From Diploptera punctata (Eukaryota; Arthropoda; Insecta; Blattodea; Blaberidae): a stretch of 64,000 bases of DNA. Numbering within the stretch: position 1 is the stretch's first letter; each line of letters opens with the position of its first letter. The notes under the pieces were generated by a model. The model was not told the DNA's origin. It did not search any database and worked only from the letters and a program-made list of their open reading frames with translations. Made by a program: the position numbers and the translations under genes. The stretch covers positions 1-64,000 of the forward strand of contig JASPKZ010001263.1 in assembly GCA_030220185.1 (NCBI GenBank), given 5' to 3'. Shown here one piece after another: positions 10,950 through 22,335 of the stretch.

Positions 10950-11590
10950 GAGGTATAACTTGGAAGAAAGACGAACATAACGTGATATCTATGTAATCTA
11001 GATGTAATAAAACATTGCAAGTCTCGTAGGCTGCTGTGGGTAGGGCATGTGGCACGAGTAGGAAATTATATAGGAACTTCGTGTACGAAAACTAGAAGCA
11101 AAGTGCCCAGTAGGGGGGATAACCATAAAGTGCAAGAAAAATATTAACCAGGATTTGAGGGAGATAAATTATACAAGACCCTCACTGCTGGGTTTCCGAG
11201 ATCGAGTCTCGGTCACTCCATGTTGGTTTTGTGGCGGCGGAAGAAACGGAGCTTGGACAGGTTTTTCTCGGGGTTTTCTCCCGCCTTCCCCTGCCGCATT
11301 TTCATTCCACCATTTCTCCATACTCATCTCATCACATTCATTTCGTTCATCTGCCTCTGTGGTGGTGCGTCAGACGTGGTCGGCCACACACTTGTCATAC
11401 ACAGACCTCTATATATAGCGGCTTCTTCTCATCTCATCCCTCGACCCGACCCTGACTTGGACACGAGTTGAGGATATTATTATAAATTATACTGGAATAA
11501 TTGGAAAATATTATTTGGGATAGCAAAGTATGGAGATGTTATGTATGCATAATCATGACCTCTATGTTCGATGGTGCCATACATTTTAAG
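10950..11590 (+). mobile_element. LINE 3' tail remnant split by a SINE
   Basis: Decayed coding end of the LINE family seen at 57817-59641: a stretch like RRLLWVGHVARV near 11,020-11,060, then DLREINYT-like sequence, and after the SINE a WNNWKILF...W-like stretch matching NDWKALAQDRDAWRAY. A different SINE (11175-11481) interrupts it. Confidence 0.65.
11175..11481 (+). mobile_element. Second SINE family, inserted in the LINE tail
   Basis: A 307-bp insert flanked by 11-bp direct repeats ATAAATTATAC (11164-11174 and 11482-11492). The head has a B-box-like word (GATCGAGTCTC), so a tRNA-derived head is likely. The body is richer in C and T than its surroundings, with CATCTCATC-type repeats. Open frames across it are incidental. 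Confidence 0.75.
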
Positions 11591-11813
11591 ACAACACAAA
11601 ACAAGTTGGTTTCCAATGTCCTTTATTTTTTTTTAAATTGTCCCTTTCATTGAACATTTTAATAATAAATTTGATTCTCTCTACCTTCCAAATCAAGATA
11701 TTGTAATTGATGAATCATTATGGTTATGGAGGAGCAAACAATTCCCCCCCCCTCCACTTAAAACTGCCAAATTTGATTTTAAAACTTACGAATTGTGTGA
11801 ATCTAGAACTGGG

Positions 11814-12120
11814 TATGTGGTCTCGAGGTAGCGTGCTGCCTTGACACGCAACTGACCGAGATTCGATTCCAGTCGGGAGAGGCTTCTTGGGTGAGTTTTA
11901 TTTCGGGTGTTTTCCTGGCCTGTATGACAAATGTCAGGAGGCTTTAGGACCCCAACGGTACCCGAAAATCATCCGGCCATCATAATCATCATTCACCGGT
12001 GTGAAAGCAACGGGAAGCTGCCACACCTATAATTCCCTAGTACAGCTACAAAGCATAGAATGAAAATGCTATGATTGCAGTGAAAGACCTGCCCTTGGGC
12101 AGAACACTGTAGAATAGAAT
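11814..12120 (+). mobile_element. tRNA-derived SINE (CCGCTGTGGTCTCGAG family), nearly full length
   Basis: Starts TATGTGGTCTCGAGG, has a B-box-like GATTCGATTCC, the middle GACAAATGTCAGG, and the 3' part with AACGGGAAGCTGCCACACC and CTGCCCTTGGGCAGAA. Family structure as at 26406. Confidence 0.85.
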
Positions 12121-12298
12121 GGTCATTCATTGTTTACATTCTATTAATCACAATTTGATATGTATCTAAAATAAGTTACTTGGAGAGTATAGTTTAAAAA
12201 TACTACAGCACAGGGGTACTTCATGGACTTTTAAATGACCGCACAGAAGAGAGGAAACCGGTCTCGTATATATACGGCAAACCACGCTGAGGGGTTAA

Positions 12299-13337
12299 CG
12301 TTTTCGTTATGCTTATCCCTATTAACCTAATTTTGATAGCCCAGCTTCGGGACTCTTCAGTTCTAGTGTTTCCAAAATTATGTAGCGCTATTTCACAATT
12401 AACACAGGTTTCAAGTAGATCATGACTTTTTCATCGCATGAAAACTATTTGCATCAGAGACCCCCCTTTGTTGTCCAAACATTTTTCTCCATTGAGAATA
12501 GAAGGCAGAGCTAACAGGGATCATGATTTCCTGCAGCCAATGTCATGTTTATACCAACCTTCATATTCTTCATTAAACGACGCACTTTTGTTTTTGACTT
12601 ACAATGATATTTAAATAAGGAGTTGTTTTACAATTTTTTTCTTTTCTACAAAGCTTCGGCAGAAAAGGTTATGACTTAACAAGTCTTTAGTAACTCAAGC
12701 ATATTCCTCTCCCACGAAAATATTTATTTAGTGGTTTAATTATTGTATATGATACGCTAAGAAGCACTACGTTTACATAGGACTTACTCGGAGCAACTGA
12801 AACCTCACTTTTAGCCGTTTATAGAGTGCTAACAGGGCAGCTACAGATTAGCATTGGGCTCAGTTTGAAATGCAGCAGGATGTACTACCGATGAGCTTAA
12901 ATGTGCCTGCGCAACATACTCTCATAGTCGTCTTCCATGTTAGCCTCGAGAAATCGGCTAACAGTGAGGGCATTTAAAACGTTGAAGCACAAGGTATTGT
13001 ATTGGAATGGATACAATATATATTAATAAATTACAATTGTTTACAACATTTAGAATACTGTCAATGCATTGTTGTATCTCGTTCCGGTATTTTTTATTTT
13101 AATTAAATATCAACTAGTTTAATTCTAACTTTTGAAAGTGTTAGCCGGGATAACAGTGCTAACATCAACACTCCACCACTGCTTATATAGAAATGATTGC
13201 TCCAGGGAACATGAAGGATGAGGAGAAGAGAGAAAATATATAATTATGTAGTGCAGTTAAATAATATCTACAGTGGAATACAGCATTTCAGATAATTTTG
13301 GTTAGACTGTATAATACACAGATTGAGGATTGTATCA
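12299..13337. other. No recognisable gene
   Basis: Shared with copy B (about 44,148-45,186). The word TTAGCCG or its complement recurs several times between 12,800 and 13,150, without an arrangement I can interpret. Confidence 0.45.
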
Positions 13338-13466
13338 TTAAGTGGTCTTGCTAGATTTCTCTGCGTTCTTGTTTTCTATCTCATTCTCTCTACCCTTTAT
13401 CGAGGGCTGACTCTCTGTTCCATGACTCTTGTTACCTGCAGATTTGAGGTCCATGCCTACAGAAAC
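13338..13466 (-). CDS. Possible terminal coding exon of an unrecognised host gene (copy A)
   Basis: On the minus strand a good acceptor (TTTTCTTTGTGTAG) is followed by 42 open codons and TAA. The frame begins in phase 0 at the acceptor. The peptide contains MDLKSAGNKSHGTESQPSIK and ends EKSSKTT, a polar, lysine-rich C-terminus. Copy B (45,187-45,315) has exactly the same length, 129 bp, and differs by one base (Val to Ala at the third residue). The 64-nt exon at 19,535-19,598 ends in phase 0, so the two could join. I do not recognise the protein. Confidence 0.4.
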   Translation of the reverse strand, partial: VSVGMDLKSAGNKSHGTESQPSIKGRENEIENKNAEKSSKTT

Positions 13467-13635
13467 CTACACAAAGAAAATTAATCAGAACAAAAGGAAA
13501 ATATTTACTTGCAGAAAATTTAATTGAATACCTGGTTTAATACAGACCTACCACACTCTGAATAAATAAGGAAAACAGGGTTATCAAATTATTTATAATT
13601 TAAAATGTTTATAATTTAACATGTAGGCTATTATT

Positions 13636-15050
13636 AATTTTGATGACAAAATAGAAGATCATCAATGTGGATTTAGGAGAAATAGGTCTACAATAGATCA
13701 CATGTTTAGTATAAGACAAATAAAAAAAATCTAATATTATAATGACATTGTATAACAACTGTAAGAAGTCTTCAGAAAAGCATACGATTCAATTGAGATG
13801 GAGAAATTGTATAACATTTTGATGGACATCGGAATTCCAATTCCTATATGGTTGGTTAGACATACGTGTGTAAGTGGCACAATGGGTTGGCTGTGAGAAA
13901 ATACATCAACGAAAGACAATATATTTTGAGAAGTGTTACCAACACAATGTAGATCTGGATAATAGTTTTATAGATTATAGACAGGCTTTCGATTCTGTCA
14001 ATAGGAAACAAATAATTATATGTCATAAGTATTATCAAGTACCACACCAATTAATACAATTGATATCCTTAACTTCAATAGATACAATTCCTAAAGTAAA
14101 AATCAACAATAAACTAAATGAATTTTTCAGCATTAAATCAGGAGTCAAACAAGGAGATCCATTCTCAGCTACCTTATTCGGCTTAATCATTGATTATATA
14201 TTCAAGAAAATGGAATTAAGGGGAAACATTACAAGAAAACTCAAACAGTGTATAGCTTATGCAGATGACATACTGATCACAGTAAGAACCAAAGAAGCGT
14301 TATGTGAAACCTTCACAACATTGAAAGAGGAATCAAACAAATTTGGTCTAATAATAAATCAAGATAACACAAAATATTTAAAATGTAGTAATCACAACGG
14401 AAAATCGGAAAATGTACAAATTCATGACATGCAAATTAACACAGTAGAATCATTAAAATACCTAGGTACCAAAGTAAATGGACATAATGCATTACAAGAG
14501 GAAATTAAGGAAAGATTGGTAAATAGGAAGAAAGCTTATTTTGCAAATGGAACCTTATTTAAAAGCAAATTAATATCAAAAACAGCAAAAATAAGGTTAT
14601 ACAAAAACACTCATTAAACCAGTAGTTACATATGCTAGTGAAACTTGGGCCCTAAAAGAAACAAAACAGAAATTTTTAATTTTTGAAAGAAAAATTCTAA
14701 GAAGAATATTTGGACCAAATAGAGGAACAGATAACTGTTGGAGAATCAAAACAAGTAACGAACTAAACAAATTACAAAAATCAGAATATAATAAGCCATA
14801 CAAGATCTCTCAGATTCTCAGAATTGGTTGGCTTGGACATTTTCCAAGAATGGATGATCAGAGACTGGTCAAGAAACTCTATAAATGGAAACCTATAGGA
14901 GGCAGACCGAAGATCAGATGGGTGGATGAGACAAAATGAACGATCTAAATAAAATGAATGTGACTAATTTGGCAAGAGACAAATTGGCATGGAGGAGGAT
15001 TGTTGAGAAGGCCAAAACTTTCACCTCTGAAGTTGTCGCGCCTTAGGATA
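13636..15050 (+). pseudogene. LINE 2, chimeric RT remnant, copy A
   Basis: Two RT pieces are joined. Up to about 13,870 the sequence codes for EDHQCGFRRNRSTIDHMFSI and FRKAYDSIEMEKLYNIL, similar to the LINE at 57817-59641. From about 13,900 a different RT begins with LDNSFIDYRQAFDSV, so motif A occurs twice. The second piece is open from 13,874 to 14,617 and includes GVKQGDPFSATLF and AYADDILI (catalytic Asp pair), then, after a frameshift near 14,610, SETWALKETKQKF, RRIFGPNRGT and LRIGWLGHFPRMDDQRL. No endonuclease is attached. Copy B (about 45,495-46,915) has extra frameshifts that split the open frame. Confidence 0.8.
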
Positions 15051-15311
15051 CTGATGATTACATTAGCAAAACAAAACAATTTATAGAAGAAAATTAAATA
15101 AAAAGATAACAAATGACCCTACTAAAAATTTCAAAGAGAAATAAGAGAACTATTAAAAGACAATGCAATCATCCAAGACGAGAACATGACAAATATAACA
15201 GACAATCGCAAAACAAAAATAAATTAATCAACTACAAATGGAAAAACAATAATCCTACTGCACCCATAATGAAAACGTTACCTAAAATTCATAAACTAAA
15301 TATAGTAAGAC

Positions 15312-16876
15312 CAGTTTAATCCCGAACGTTAAAAATGCGGAAATATGTCCAATGTGAACAAATTTATTTGTCCCGGCGAAATTATAGTAATTTTATGTGC
15401 ATTTATTTTGCATAAAACGGAATTTATCCAATGCGGAAACGGAAGGATACTTCTACACAATTCATCAAAAAAATTATAAAGCGGAAAGGTATATATTTAT
15501 TAACCATCAGCAGTTCGTTTTAACTGAAGGCAGGTGCCAAGACGGCTTTTAAAAATATTGATTCAAACCAAATGGACAAATAAATAACAAAACAAAACTA
15601 ATTGTCACTGACATTGTTAAAAGCTGTAGTCTTATTTCACATGCCGATATGAACGTCCGTAAATGCCTCCATCGCCACGATAGGTATATTATTGTTTCTT
15701 GTTCCCTGCAATAATTTTGATTGAATAACATGTCTCTTATGCTTTGTTCCTAGGTATAATGTCGAGTAAAAGGAAAGAAAAATAATTTGTACCGAAGAGA
15801 AAAAATATTAGTGTTGCCGTTTAATGTAAATTAAAATGCTTGACGTTTATACGCGTTGGCGAGTCGTTTGCGTCTATATCACTCTGTTTCAATGTTAATG
15901 AATGAAGAAATCCGAAGACAAAATAAGAAATTATATTGCAGAATTCACAGCTGAATATCCATCTTAATTGAAAGATCTTTTATAAGCGGCAAAACAGGAA
16001 CAAAATACTAAGTTCTTTAAGTCCTTGCCTGAATCTGAGAGTAATAAATAATAGAAATTTTTCAAAATCTCTCATTAATTTACTTCATTTTGATAATTTC
16101 TTATTTATTCGGTAACCTTGGAAAGTATGCCCTATATACGCATACAAATTACCATTCCATATTCGCGGTTTCTGTATTCGCGGCATATTCCCAGCGAATA
16201 AGGAGCTTTCACTGTATAGATTCTAGATGTATAGATTCGGCCTCATTGTACACCCGTTATGCGAAACAAAGATACCTGTCTTGCAAGTAACAATTGCACT
16301 GTAAATCTTAAACTAATTAAGTTCTGAAACCGATCTTTCACAGGTAACGTTCTGAATATACGGAATGACGATGGTGGAACGTATTTATCACTCTCATTAA
16401 GAGAAAAAGTGAAAGTGATTGAAGATATATCTCCGAACGTTTCCGGACCGGTGCTCCAAAGTCAAGCTCTAGCCCTTGTTAAATCCCTAAGGGAATAACT
16501 ATTTCAAGAAATCTTCAGGTTTGCTGGACAGTTTTAAAAGACGACACAATGTAGTGTGGAATGAAATTTTTGGGGAATCAAAGAATGTGGACAAAAGTGT
16601 AGTTAGTGAGCGGAAATCGAAACTGCATATGCCCACTTGTATTTCAGGATACGCGCCTAAGAGACATTTTTAACGCTGACGAAAGGGACTATTTTTTTAT
16701 ACCTCACTTTTCAACGGCAGCGGAACTACAATATTAATCCGAGGTACATAAAAAGACATATATGGTACTCTATAATCCAAGATCATTAATAAATTTTAGT
16801 TTTTTATATTGCGGAATTTTCTCCAAAGTGGAAAACAATTGGTCCCATGAGATTCCGCTTACAGAAGGATTTACTG
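15312..16876 (+). mobile_element. pogo/Tigger-like DNA transposon remnant, copy A
   Basis: A 1,565-bp insert inside the Penelope-like element. The ends are inverted in a loose way: CAGTTTAATCCCGAACG at the left and CAGTAAATCC as the reverse complement of the right. A TA follows the right end; the left flank has no TA, so that end may be eroded. The interior codes for fragments resembling CENP-B/Tigger transposase: SLREKVKVIED (about 16,400), FKRRHNVVWNEIFGESKNVD (about 16,530-16,590) and GYAPK followed by an IFNADE-like stretch (about 16,650). In copy B it is 47,183-48,753. Confidence 0.7.
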
Positions 16877-17879
16877 TATACCCATAAAACTTATAATCAG
16901 TTACTTAAACGCACCCAATTACAAAGTGTCTAAACTGATTGCTAAAGAACTTAAATATAAAATAACACTAAAAAACAAATACACAATATAAAGTTCCATA
17001 CAATCTAGCAAACATAACGATTAATACTAACACAAGAATAGTATGCTTTAAAACACAAAACTATATACAAATATTCCCATTGATGAAACAATACTGATAT
17101 TAGAAGAGAGACAAAACTGAAGCAATATATACCAAACTACTACATTAAAACAAAATTATTTTAAATTTAATAACGAGTTTTTCATACAAGAAGACGATGT
17201 ACCAATGGGTAGCCCTACATCCAGCATCATATCGGAAATCTTTTTTACAGAACGTAGAAGACAAACACTTTGAAAAATTAGAAGAAAAATTCAACATAAA
17301 AGTATTAACAAGGTATGTCGACTATCTTCTAATTATATACCATAATGAGAATTCAATAGAAAATGTGGTATTGACTGAATTGAAAGAGATGCATGAAAAA
17401 ATAAAATTCACAGAGGAATAATGCAATAAACTATCTAGATATCACACTAACAAAAAATCTAAATAGATAGCAATAGTTTAGACATCAGCATTTACATAAA
17501 ACCAACCGATGATACAATTACCATTAACAAAAAATCTAGACACCCTCCCACAATACGAAATCGGTACCTTTACCAGCCTCATTAACAGAATGAGAAAACT
17601 TTGATTTAAGCAAGAAAATTATAACAAATAACTAAAATACATCAGACGTCGAGCCTCCAAATACTGTTTTAATGAAGAAATAATCAATAATAAAATAAAA
17701 ATAAAGAGATAAGAATTGATAAACGTAACAGCATTAAGTAGGGAAATTGAGAAAATAGAACTATGTGGTTAACTCTCACGTATGCTTCTCTCAAAACACA
17801 AAAACTGGCTAAAACCATTAAAAATATGATAAAAATATAAGAATTGCACATAGAACAAAAAACAAGTTAAATAGTAACA

Positions 17880-18312
17880 CCCCTCAGGGGTCCTCATCTA
17901 TGGGATATGTGGATGGCGACCACAAGGTGCCCAAGCTGTGCAAAACATTTCTTCCACTTGTGTTTTGCACTCTTTTAACTTTACTATCTAACCTCTTTTG
18001 GTTAACTCTTGTTTTTTTGACGCCGACGCTATTAGGGCATCCGAGGGCTAGGGAGTCTTTCCTTTCTTCCATTTCTTCTTTCCTTTATTTTCTTTTCTTC
18101 TCCAGAAAAGCCTGACCAGAGGCTATAAGATGGCAGCCCCAACACTGGTCTTGCCTTCCTTTGGCCAGCAACCAATCGAAGGGACTATTATTATTCTTTC
18201 AAGTCTTATACGAGAATTTCCCTCAACGCTGAGGGGAAATTTTCTATAGGATCGTAACAGGCCTTGGCCTAATATTGGAAGGAAAAGAAGAAGAAGAAGA
18301 AGAAGAAGAAGA
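17880..18312 (+). mobile_element. Unclassified interspersed repeat with (AAG)n tail, copy A
   Basis: A segment of about 433 bp starting CCCTCAGGGG and ending in a (GAA)n run interrupts the Penelope-like element. It is richer in G and C than its surroundings. A 5' end without clear target duplication and a simple-repeat tail suggest a SINE or a truncated LINE 3' end. Copy B has it at about 49,753-50,181 with a shorter tail. Confidence 0.55.
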
Positions 18313-18735
18313 CAAATAAAACAAGATACAGATATCTATAAAAAACAAAAGGTGTTTGTCAATTAAAATACAATAGATGTGATAATTTTTATTTTGGTAG
18401 AAGGACAATATATATATATAATGAACTTTTTATGGATTTAACTCTTGATAAAGTTTTTCGAAAGATGTCATATCAACAGGTCATCAATTTAATACCATCG
18501 ATAACACATTATCCATCATCCATTGAGAAAACAACAAATTGAAGATCAACATTGTCAAAGAAATTGATATATTAAAAGAAACCAGAAACACTCACCTGTT
18601 CAATGAAAACACACCCAGTGATGTCAACGCTCTATACAAGAGGGTAAAAAAAAAACAACTAGAACGAATTTACAAGCTGGTGATGGAACATAGGCTCCAA
18701 AAGTACTCCATATCTTATATCCAATGTTGAGGAAG

Positions 18736-19263
18736 ACTGAGATCTCAGGTATCTATTTTTATATTTTAAATTTTAATTATCTTCTGTAAAGCAAAGAATG
18801 AAAATTAATCACTTTAAAAGAGCGCAGAATGGTATAGATTATAAATACGGAAAACAGAGAACCTTGGATTAAAATTCAGTTCGAAATATTATGTCAACTG
18901 AATATAAACTCAATATTTAAACAAGAGTTACACTTACAGTGCAGATTATGTATGTATCTAATCATTGCTCAAGAAAACACAACTTGAAACAAAATGACAT
19001 ACAAGTTTTTTTTTATTCAATGGAAAATTTCTTTACGGAAGAAAAAACTGTTACACGGGAACTAATTTCTAAGTACATTTAATATTTTTAGTCACTAGAC
19101 ATCAATTACACTGAATAGAATTCGCATGTTCTTCATACAAATGTAGTACAACACATTTATCTTCATGTTGGTAATTACTTTAACACATGGCACGTCTGCT
19201 CTACTCAAAATGGGAGGTTTTATAGAAATGCAATTTAGAAATTTAAATTAAAAAAATCATCAC
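18736..19263. other. No recognisable gene
   Basis: AT-rich sequence, retained in copy B at about 50,600-51,150. No motif seen. Confidence 0.5.
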
Positions 19264-19420
19264 CCACATAAGTAGATACTGTTTGGCATAAAATTGAATG
19301 GTTTATAGTTACTGTACATCCCCATCCTTGTATTAATAAAAGTTTCACAACGGTTCGTCCAAGAGAGTCTTGAGACTGGGGATGATTGTCTGCACAGAAT
19401 CTTGAATTCAAATAATGCAC
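19264..19420 (-). CDS. Possible exon, alternative or decayed (copy A)
   Basis: An acceptor (GGTATTGTGTAG) opens a frame on the minus strand. Two frames stay open for about 50 codons. In copy B (about 51,160-51,308) a one-base difference near the exon start puts the residues CRKSSPVSRL in phase 0 instead. A weak GTGATG donor could end it, but the phase does not then fit the exon at 13,466. I treat it as uncertain. Confidence 0.22.
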
Positions 19421-19534
19421 CTACACAATACCAAATTCTAGAAAACATGACATGATATTAACATCAGGTACTCAAAGACATTACAAATTAGATTGTTAAT
19501 TTCATATTTATAAAGTTTTTAAGTGAAATAGTAC

Positions 19535-19598
19535 CTGGATGTTTCCATGTAACCGCAGGATTGTATCTGACCACCATGCATACAAGCATACACTCAAC
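19535..19598 (-). CDS. Possible internal exon of an unrecognised host gene (copy A)
   Basis: On the minus strand the 64-nt segment lies between acceptor TATTATATTTCAG and donor GTACTA. Joined to the exon at 20,066-20,170 the frame gives RLSVCLYAWWSDTILRLHGN, open throughout and ending in phase 0. Copy B (51,434-51,498) has one extra base, which shifts the frame after TIL; which version is ancestral is not clear. Confidence 0.4.
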
Positions 19599-19639
19599 CT
19601 GAAATATAATAATATACTATAATAATACAGAATTTCATG

Positions 19640-19945
19640 ACATTGGAATAAATTAATAAAAATAAAGTGATAACAGTAATAATTGAAATGATAATAAAAA
19701 TAATGAAAATAAAAATGATAATAATAATAATAATAATAATGTAATAACAATGCTAATAAAAATGTTAAAAATAATAGCGATAATAATGATGATGATAATA
19801 ATAATAAAAATAATAATACTGTAATAACAATGATAATAATAATAAAATAGTAATGATGTAATAATAATGATAATAATAATATAACAATGATAATAATAAT
19901 AATAATGATAATAATAGTAATAAAAACAACAACAAAGACATTAAC
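19640..19945. repeat. AT-rich trinucleotide microsatellite (TAA/TGA)n, copy A
   Basis: About 300 bp of imperfect AAT, AATGAT and AATAAA repeats. The same tract is in copy B at about 51,545-51,845 with different repeat counts. Long open frames here are artefacts of the repeat. Confidence 0.92.
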
Positions 19946-20065
19946 AACAAGTACTTACATACTGCCCATTTATTCCCCAGTTGCCCGGGTTGCCCGCTAT
20001 TTCATTATCTCCCCTCGGGACAAGGGTTTGCACCGGCTATACACCAGGGACTCGGGTCTACTTAC

Positions 20066-20170
20066 CTGCCGAAGCTGATGTTTGACCACTGCAACACTAC
20101 CCGTCCCTGGGTACCATCATCGGCTCATTCTTGATATCTTGAATTCATCCTGCAGGTTCACTTGCATAGC
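20066..20170 (-). pseudogene. Internal exon of an unrecognised host gene, damaged copy A
   Basis: Strong splice signals on the minus strand: acceptor TTTCTTGCCTTTCAG and donor CAG|GTAAGT. In copy B (51,974-52,079) the exon is open for 34 codons, including SEPAGWIQDIKNEP and GRVVLQWSNISFG. Here the Trp codon in AGW is TGA and one base is missing in the stretch coding for MMVHQG, so this copy cannot be translated. The exon starts with two bases of a codon and ends with two, matching its neighbours at 25,643 and 19,598. Confidence 0.55.
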
Positions 20171-20688
20171 CTGAAAGGCAAGAAAGGCATCATGTGAGCA
20201 CAACACTCAGAGATCCAGATATTTATGCCCCTTCAAGAATCGGGGTATCACAGTTATACCTCGAATCTTGGGTTTACGTTATTCAGAAAATGAGTTTCAT
20301 AAACTATGAAATGTCAGTATCTTCTCAGAATTCAATGAAAACATGAACTTATGTATGTACTACTCTGATCAACAAGACACTATTGTACAAAATGTGAAAC
20401 TTTTGTCGGCAAATATTTGAATACACCTTAACTACAACTCATTCAATTTTAGACCAAATAATATCTGCTCATGTGGAGTGATATTTTTATTTATTTCTCT
20501 ATATAGCATTTCAAGAAAACCTCCAATTTTTAAGTGTCACATTATGACAAAGCGAGAATGAAGGTGTTGTACTACATTGTTTGAAGCAGCTCAAGGTTAT
20601 ACAATTCCAAATGAAACAAGTCTAGCGTAAGTTGGTAGCTGCACACAGAATTAATTACAGTGTAATATTTTTCCTTTATTCAAAAAAA

Positions 20689-20720
<32 letters not shown>

Positions 20721-21507
20721 AAACCTATATGTGATTTTGTTTGAAGTTCTGCTTTCTAGAGCAATTTTTCTGCATGTAAATAAATATATGTATATTAATT
20801 TTTTTACATCTAAATTCATATAATATACCTATTTTCACCATAACGTTCATACAATAATCTTATATGTTGTGTAATGAAATAATCCATTTTGTGCACCCAT
20901 CCAGGCTACAATATTCTTACCAAATAGTTTTCTACAGTTTTACCTCCTCATATAATTTATTTTACACACTCAAAATGCTGGGATTATTTGAATGACTTCA
21001 TTTAATTTTGTTATCAATCTCACATCTTCAATTTAGCCTTGTTTTTCTTCGTTGCATCAAATTAATTTCCAAATGCAGTTTCCTAGAAAAATAAATGTTT
21101 ATAACTGATTAGTACATTTTACCCTTTTTGTGGTAATTGTATAGGCAAAATATCAAAATCAAATTATGGAGAAGTGTCAGAATTCAAATAACTTACAACG
21201 GTAACAAACAGAAATGAATTATGCAGAGGAACAACCCGGGAAACGCATGATATAGGTTATATTGTACATGACGGGATGTCTTGTCGTCTCAAAAATGTTA
21301 AATCAATAATATATTAAATGACGATTATATATTACAAGGCTGCGAATCAATTCTCTTACTTTAAGACATACGAAAATTTGAGAATAAAGTGCAAAGGGAA
21401 ACATATTGACCAACCAGATACATATAGACAGATGGATGTAGGAAACTACCTAACAACGAACTCCATGATCTTGATCGAAAACCAGACAAATATAAGGAAT
21501 TAAATTT
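20171..21507. other. Intron-like spacer with no recognisable gene
   Basis: Includes a (TA)n run near 20,692-20,716, which is shorter and interrupted in copy B. Otherwise AT-rich sequence with scattered differences between copies. Confidence 0.5.
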
Positions 21508-21735
21508 CGTAGACTCCGAATGTCATGACATTTGGGACATTTTGAAAATGTAGAGAAATGGAAAATTATTGTAGGAAAAACGAAGTGGAAATCATCCAGT
21601 AGGAAGGCCAAGAATGTGTGGAATAATAATATCCGAAAGAAGTAAATTACAGTGGGAATGATTGGAAAATATTATCTCATGATATAGATGTATGGAGAGC
21701 TTATGAGTGCGCTACTATGGACTATAAGATTCAAT
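21508..21735 (+). mobile_element. LINE 3' tail remnant, copy A
   Basis: Decayed match to the LINE C-terminal coding end: RRL-like start, HLGHF, VGKTKWKSSSRKAKN, then a stretch like NDWKILSHDIDVWRAYECA spread over two frames. Present in copy B (about 53,410-53,645), so older than the duplication. Confidence 0.6.
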
Positions 21736-22084
21736 GGTGCTAGTGTAAATAAAACTTTTGAATTAATCATTATCCTTTTGTGTTTTTTATTGTTGAAATT
21801 TTCCATGTAGATGTGAATGGCTAAATTTCTGTAAATTAATTTTGTGGAATTTGCATTAGGTTTGAACACATTTCTCTCCTGTTATACATAAAGTTATCCT
21901 TTGTAAGACAGAAATTGAATCATCAAGTTTAGGAAAGGACTGAAGAACAAATATGTGAAAATTATAGTTTGTGCTGCAAAGTATCTCGAAGGTTTGCTCT
22001 ACGCATGAGTTGTAAGAATGAAAAGAGAATCCTTCCCTAGAGAATGATACATATAGTTTCAGGAATATATTGTATCTTAAGTTG

Positions 22085-22335
22085 TACATCGCAAAAATAA
22101 ATTCGGAATGATATTATAAAAATCGTAATAGATTGGACAAACTCTCAGAATATAAACAGACAGCATGTTAAATAGTGTTTTGGAATGGAATCCACAGGGA
22201 TTGCCCAGGAAAAAGTGGAAAATAGAAAATTACATGGCTCAGCACAATAATAATAGAAAATGAACTAGGAGGAAAAAGCAGGGAGTAGCCAACAATTTAG
22301 CAAAAAACAAAGTCCGTTGGCGCTACTAGTACTAA
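22085..22335 (+). mobile_element. Second LINE 3' tail remnant, copy A
   Basis: A similar but more decayed RT C-terminal coding end, with EWNPQGLPRKKWKIENYM-like sequence, then LAKNKVRWRY. The copy B counterpart is at about 54,010-54,245. Confidence 0.45.

Larger units (their letters stand above)
9542..12294. mobile_element. piggyBac-like non-autonomous element, copy A only
   Basis: The 2,753-bp insert is bounded by TTAA on both sides (9538-9541, 12295-12298). Copy B has one TTAA at the empty site (44,144-44,147). The ends form imperfect inverted repeats: TCCATCAGCGTGG at the left and CCCCTCAGCGTGG as the reverse complement of the right, sharing TCAGCGTGG. The TTAA target is diagnostic of piggyBac. 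I find no transposase. The interior has collected a (TAA)n microsatellite, two SINEs of one family, a LINE tail and a third SINE nested in that tail. Confidence 0.85.
15080..18735 (+). pseudogene. Penelope-like element (RT + GIY-YIG remnants), split, copy A
   Basis: Three collinear pieces (15,080-15,311, 16,877-17,879, 18,313-18,735). The first has NNNPTAPIMKTLPKIHKLN and VRPV. The second has APTHKTYNQLLKR-like sequence, QEDDVPMGSPTSSIISEIFF and RYVDYLLIIY, matching the (Y)VDD motif with the second Asp replaced by Tyr. The third has CQLKYNRCDNFYFGRR, the C-terminal GIY-YIG-like endonuclease signature of Penelope elements. Many stops and frameshifts make it inactive. A pogo/Tigger copy and a SINE-like repeat separate the pieces. 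The copy B counterpart lies at about 46,945-50,600. Confidence 0.75.

Noticed and set aside
11155..11471. Three overlapping plus-strand open frames of 74-87 codons
   Set aside because: They lie in a SINE bounded by an 11-bp target duplication. Richer base composition, not coding, explains the open frames.
17884..18115. Opposed 62- and 71-codon frames, similar in both copies
   Set aside because: They fall within the (AAG)n-tailed repeat on opposite strands. No start context, motif or splice signal supports either.
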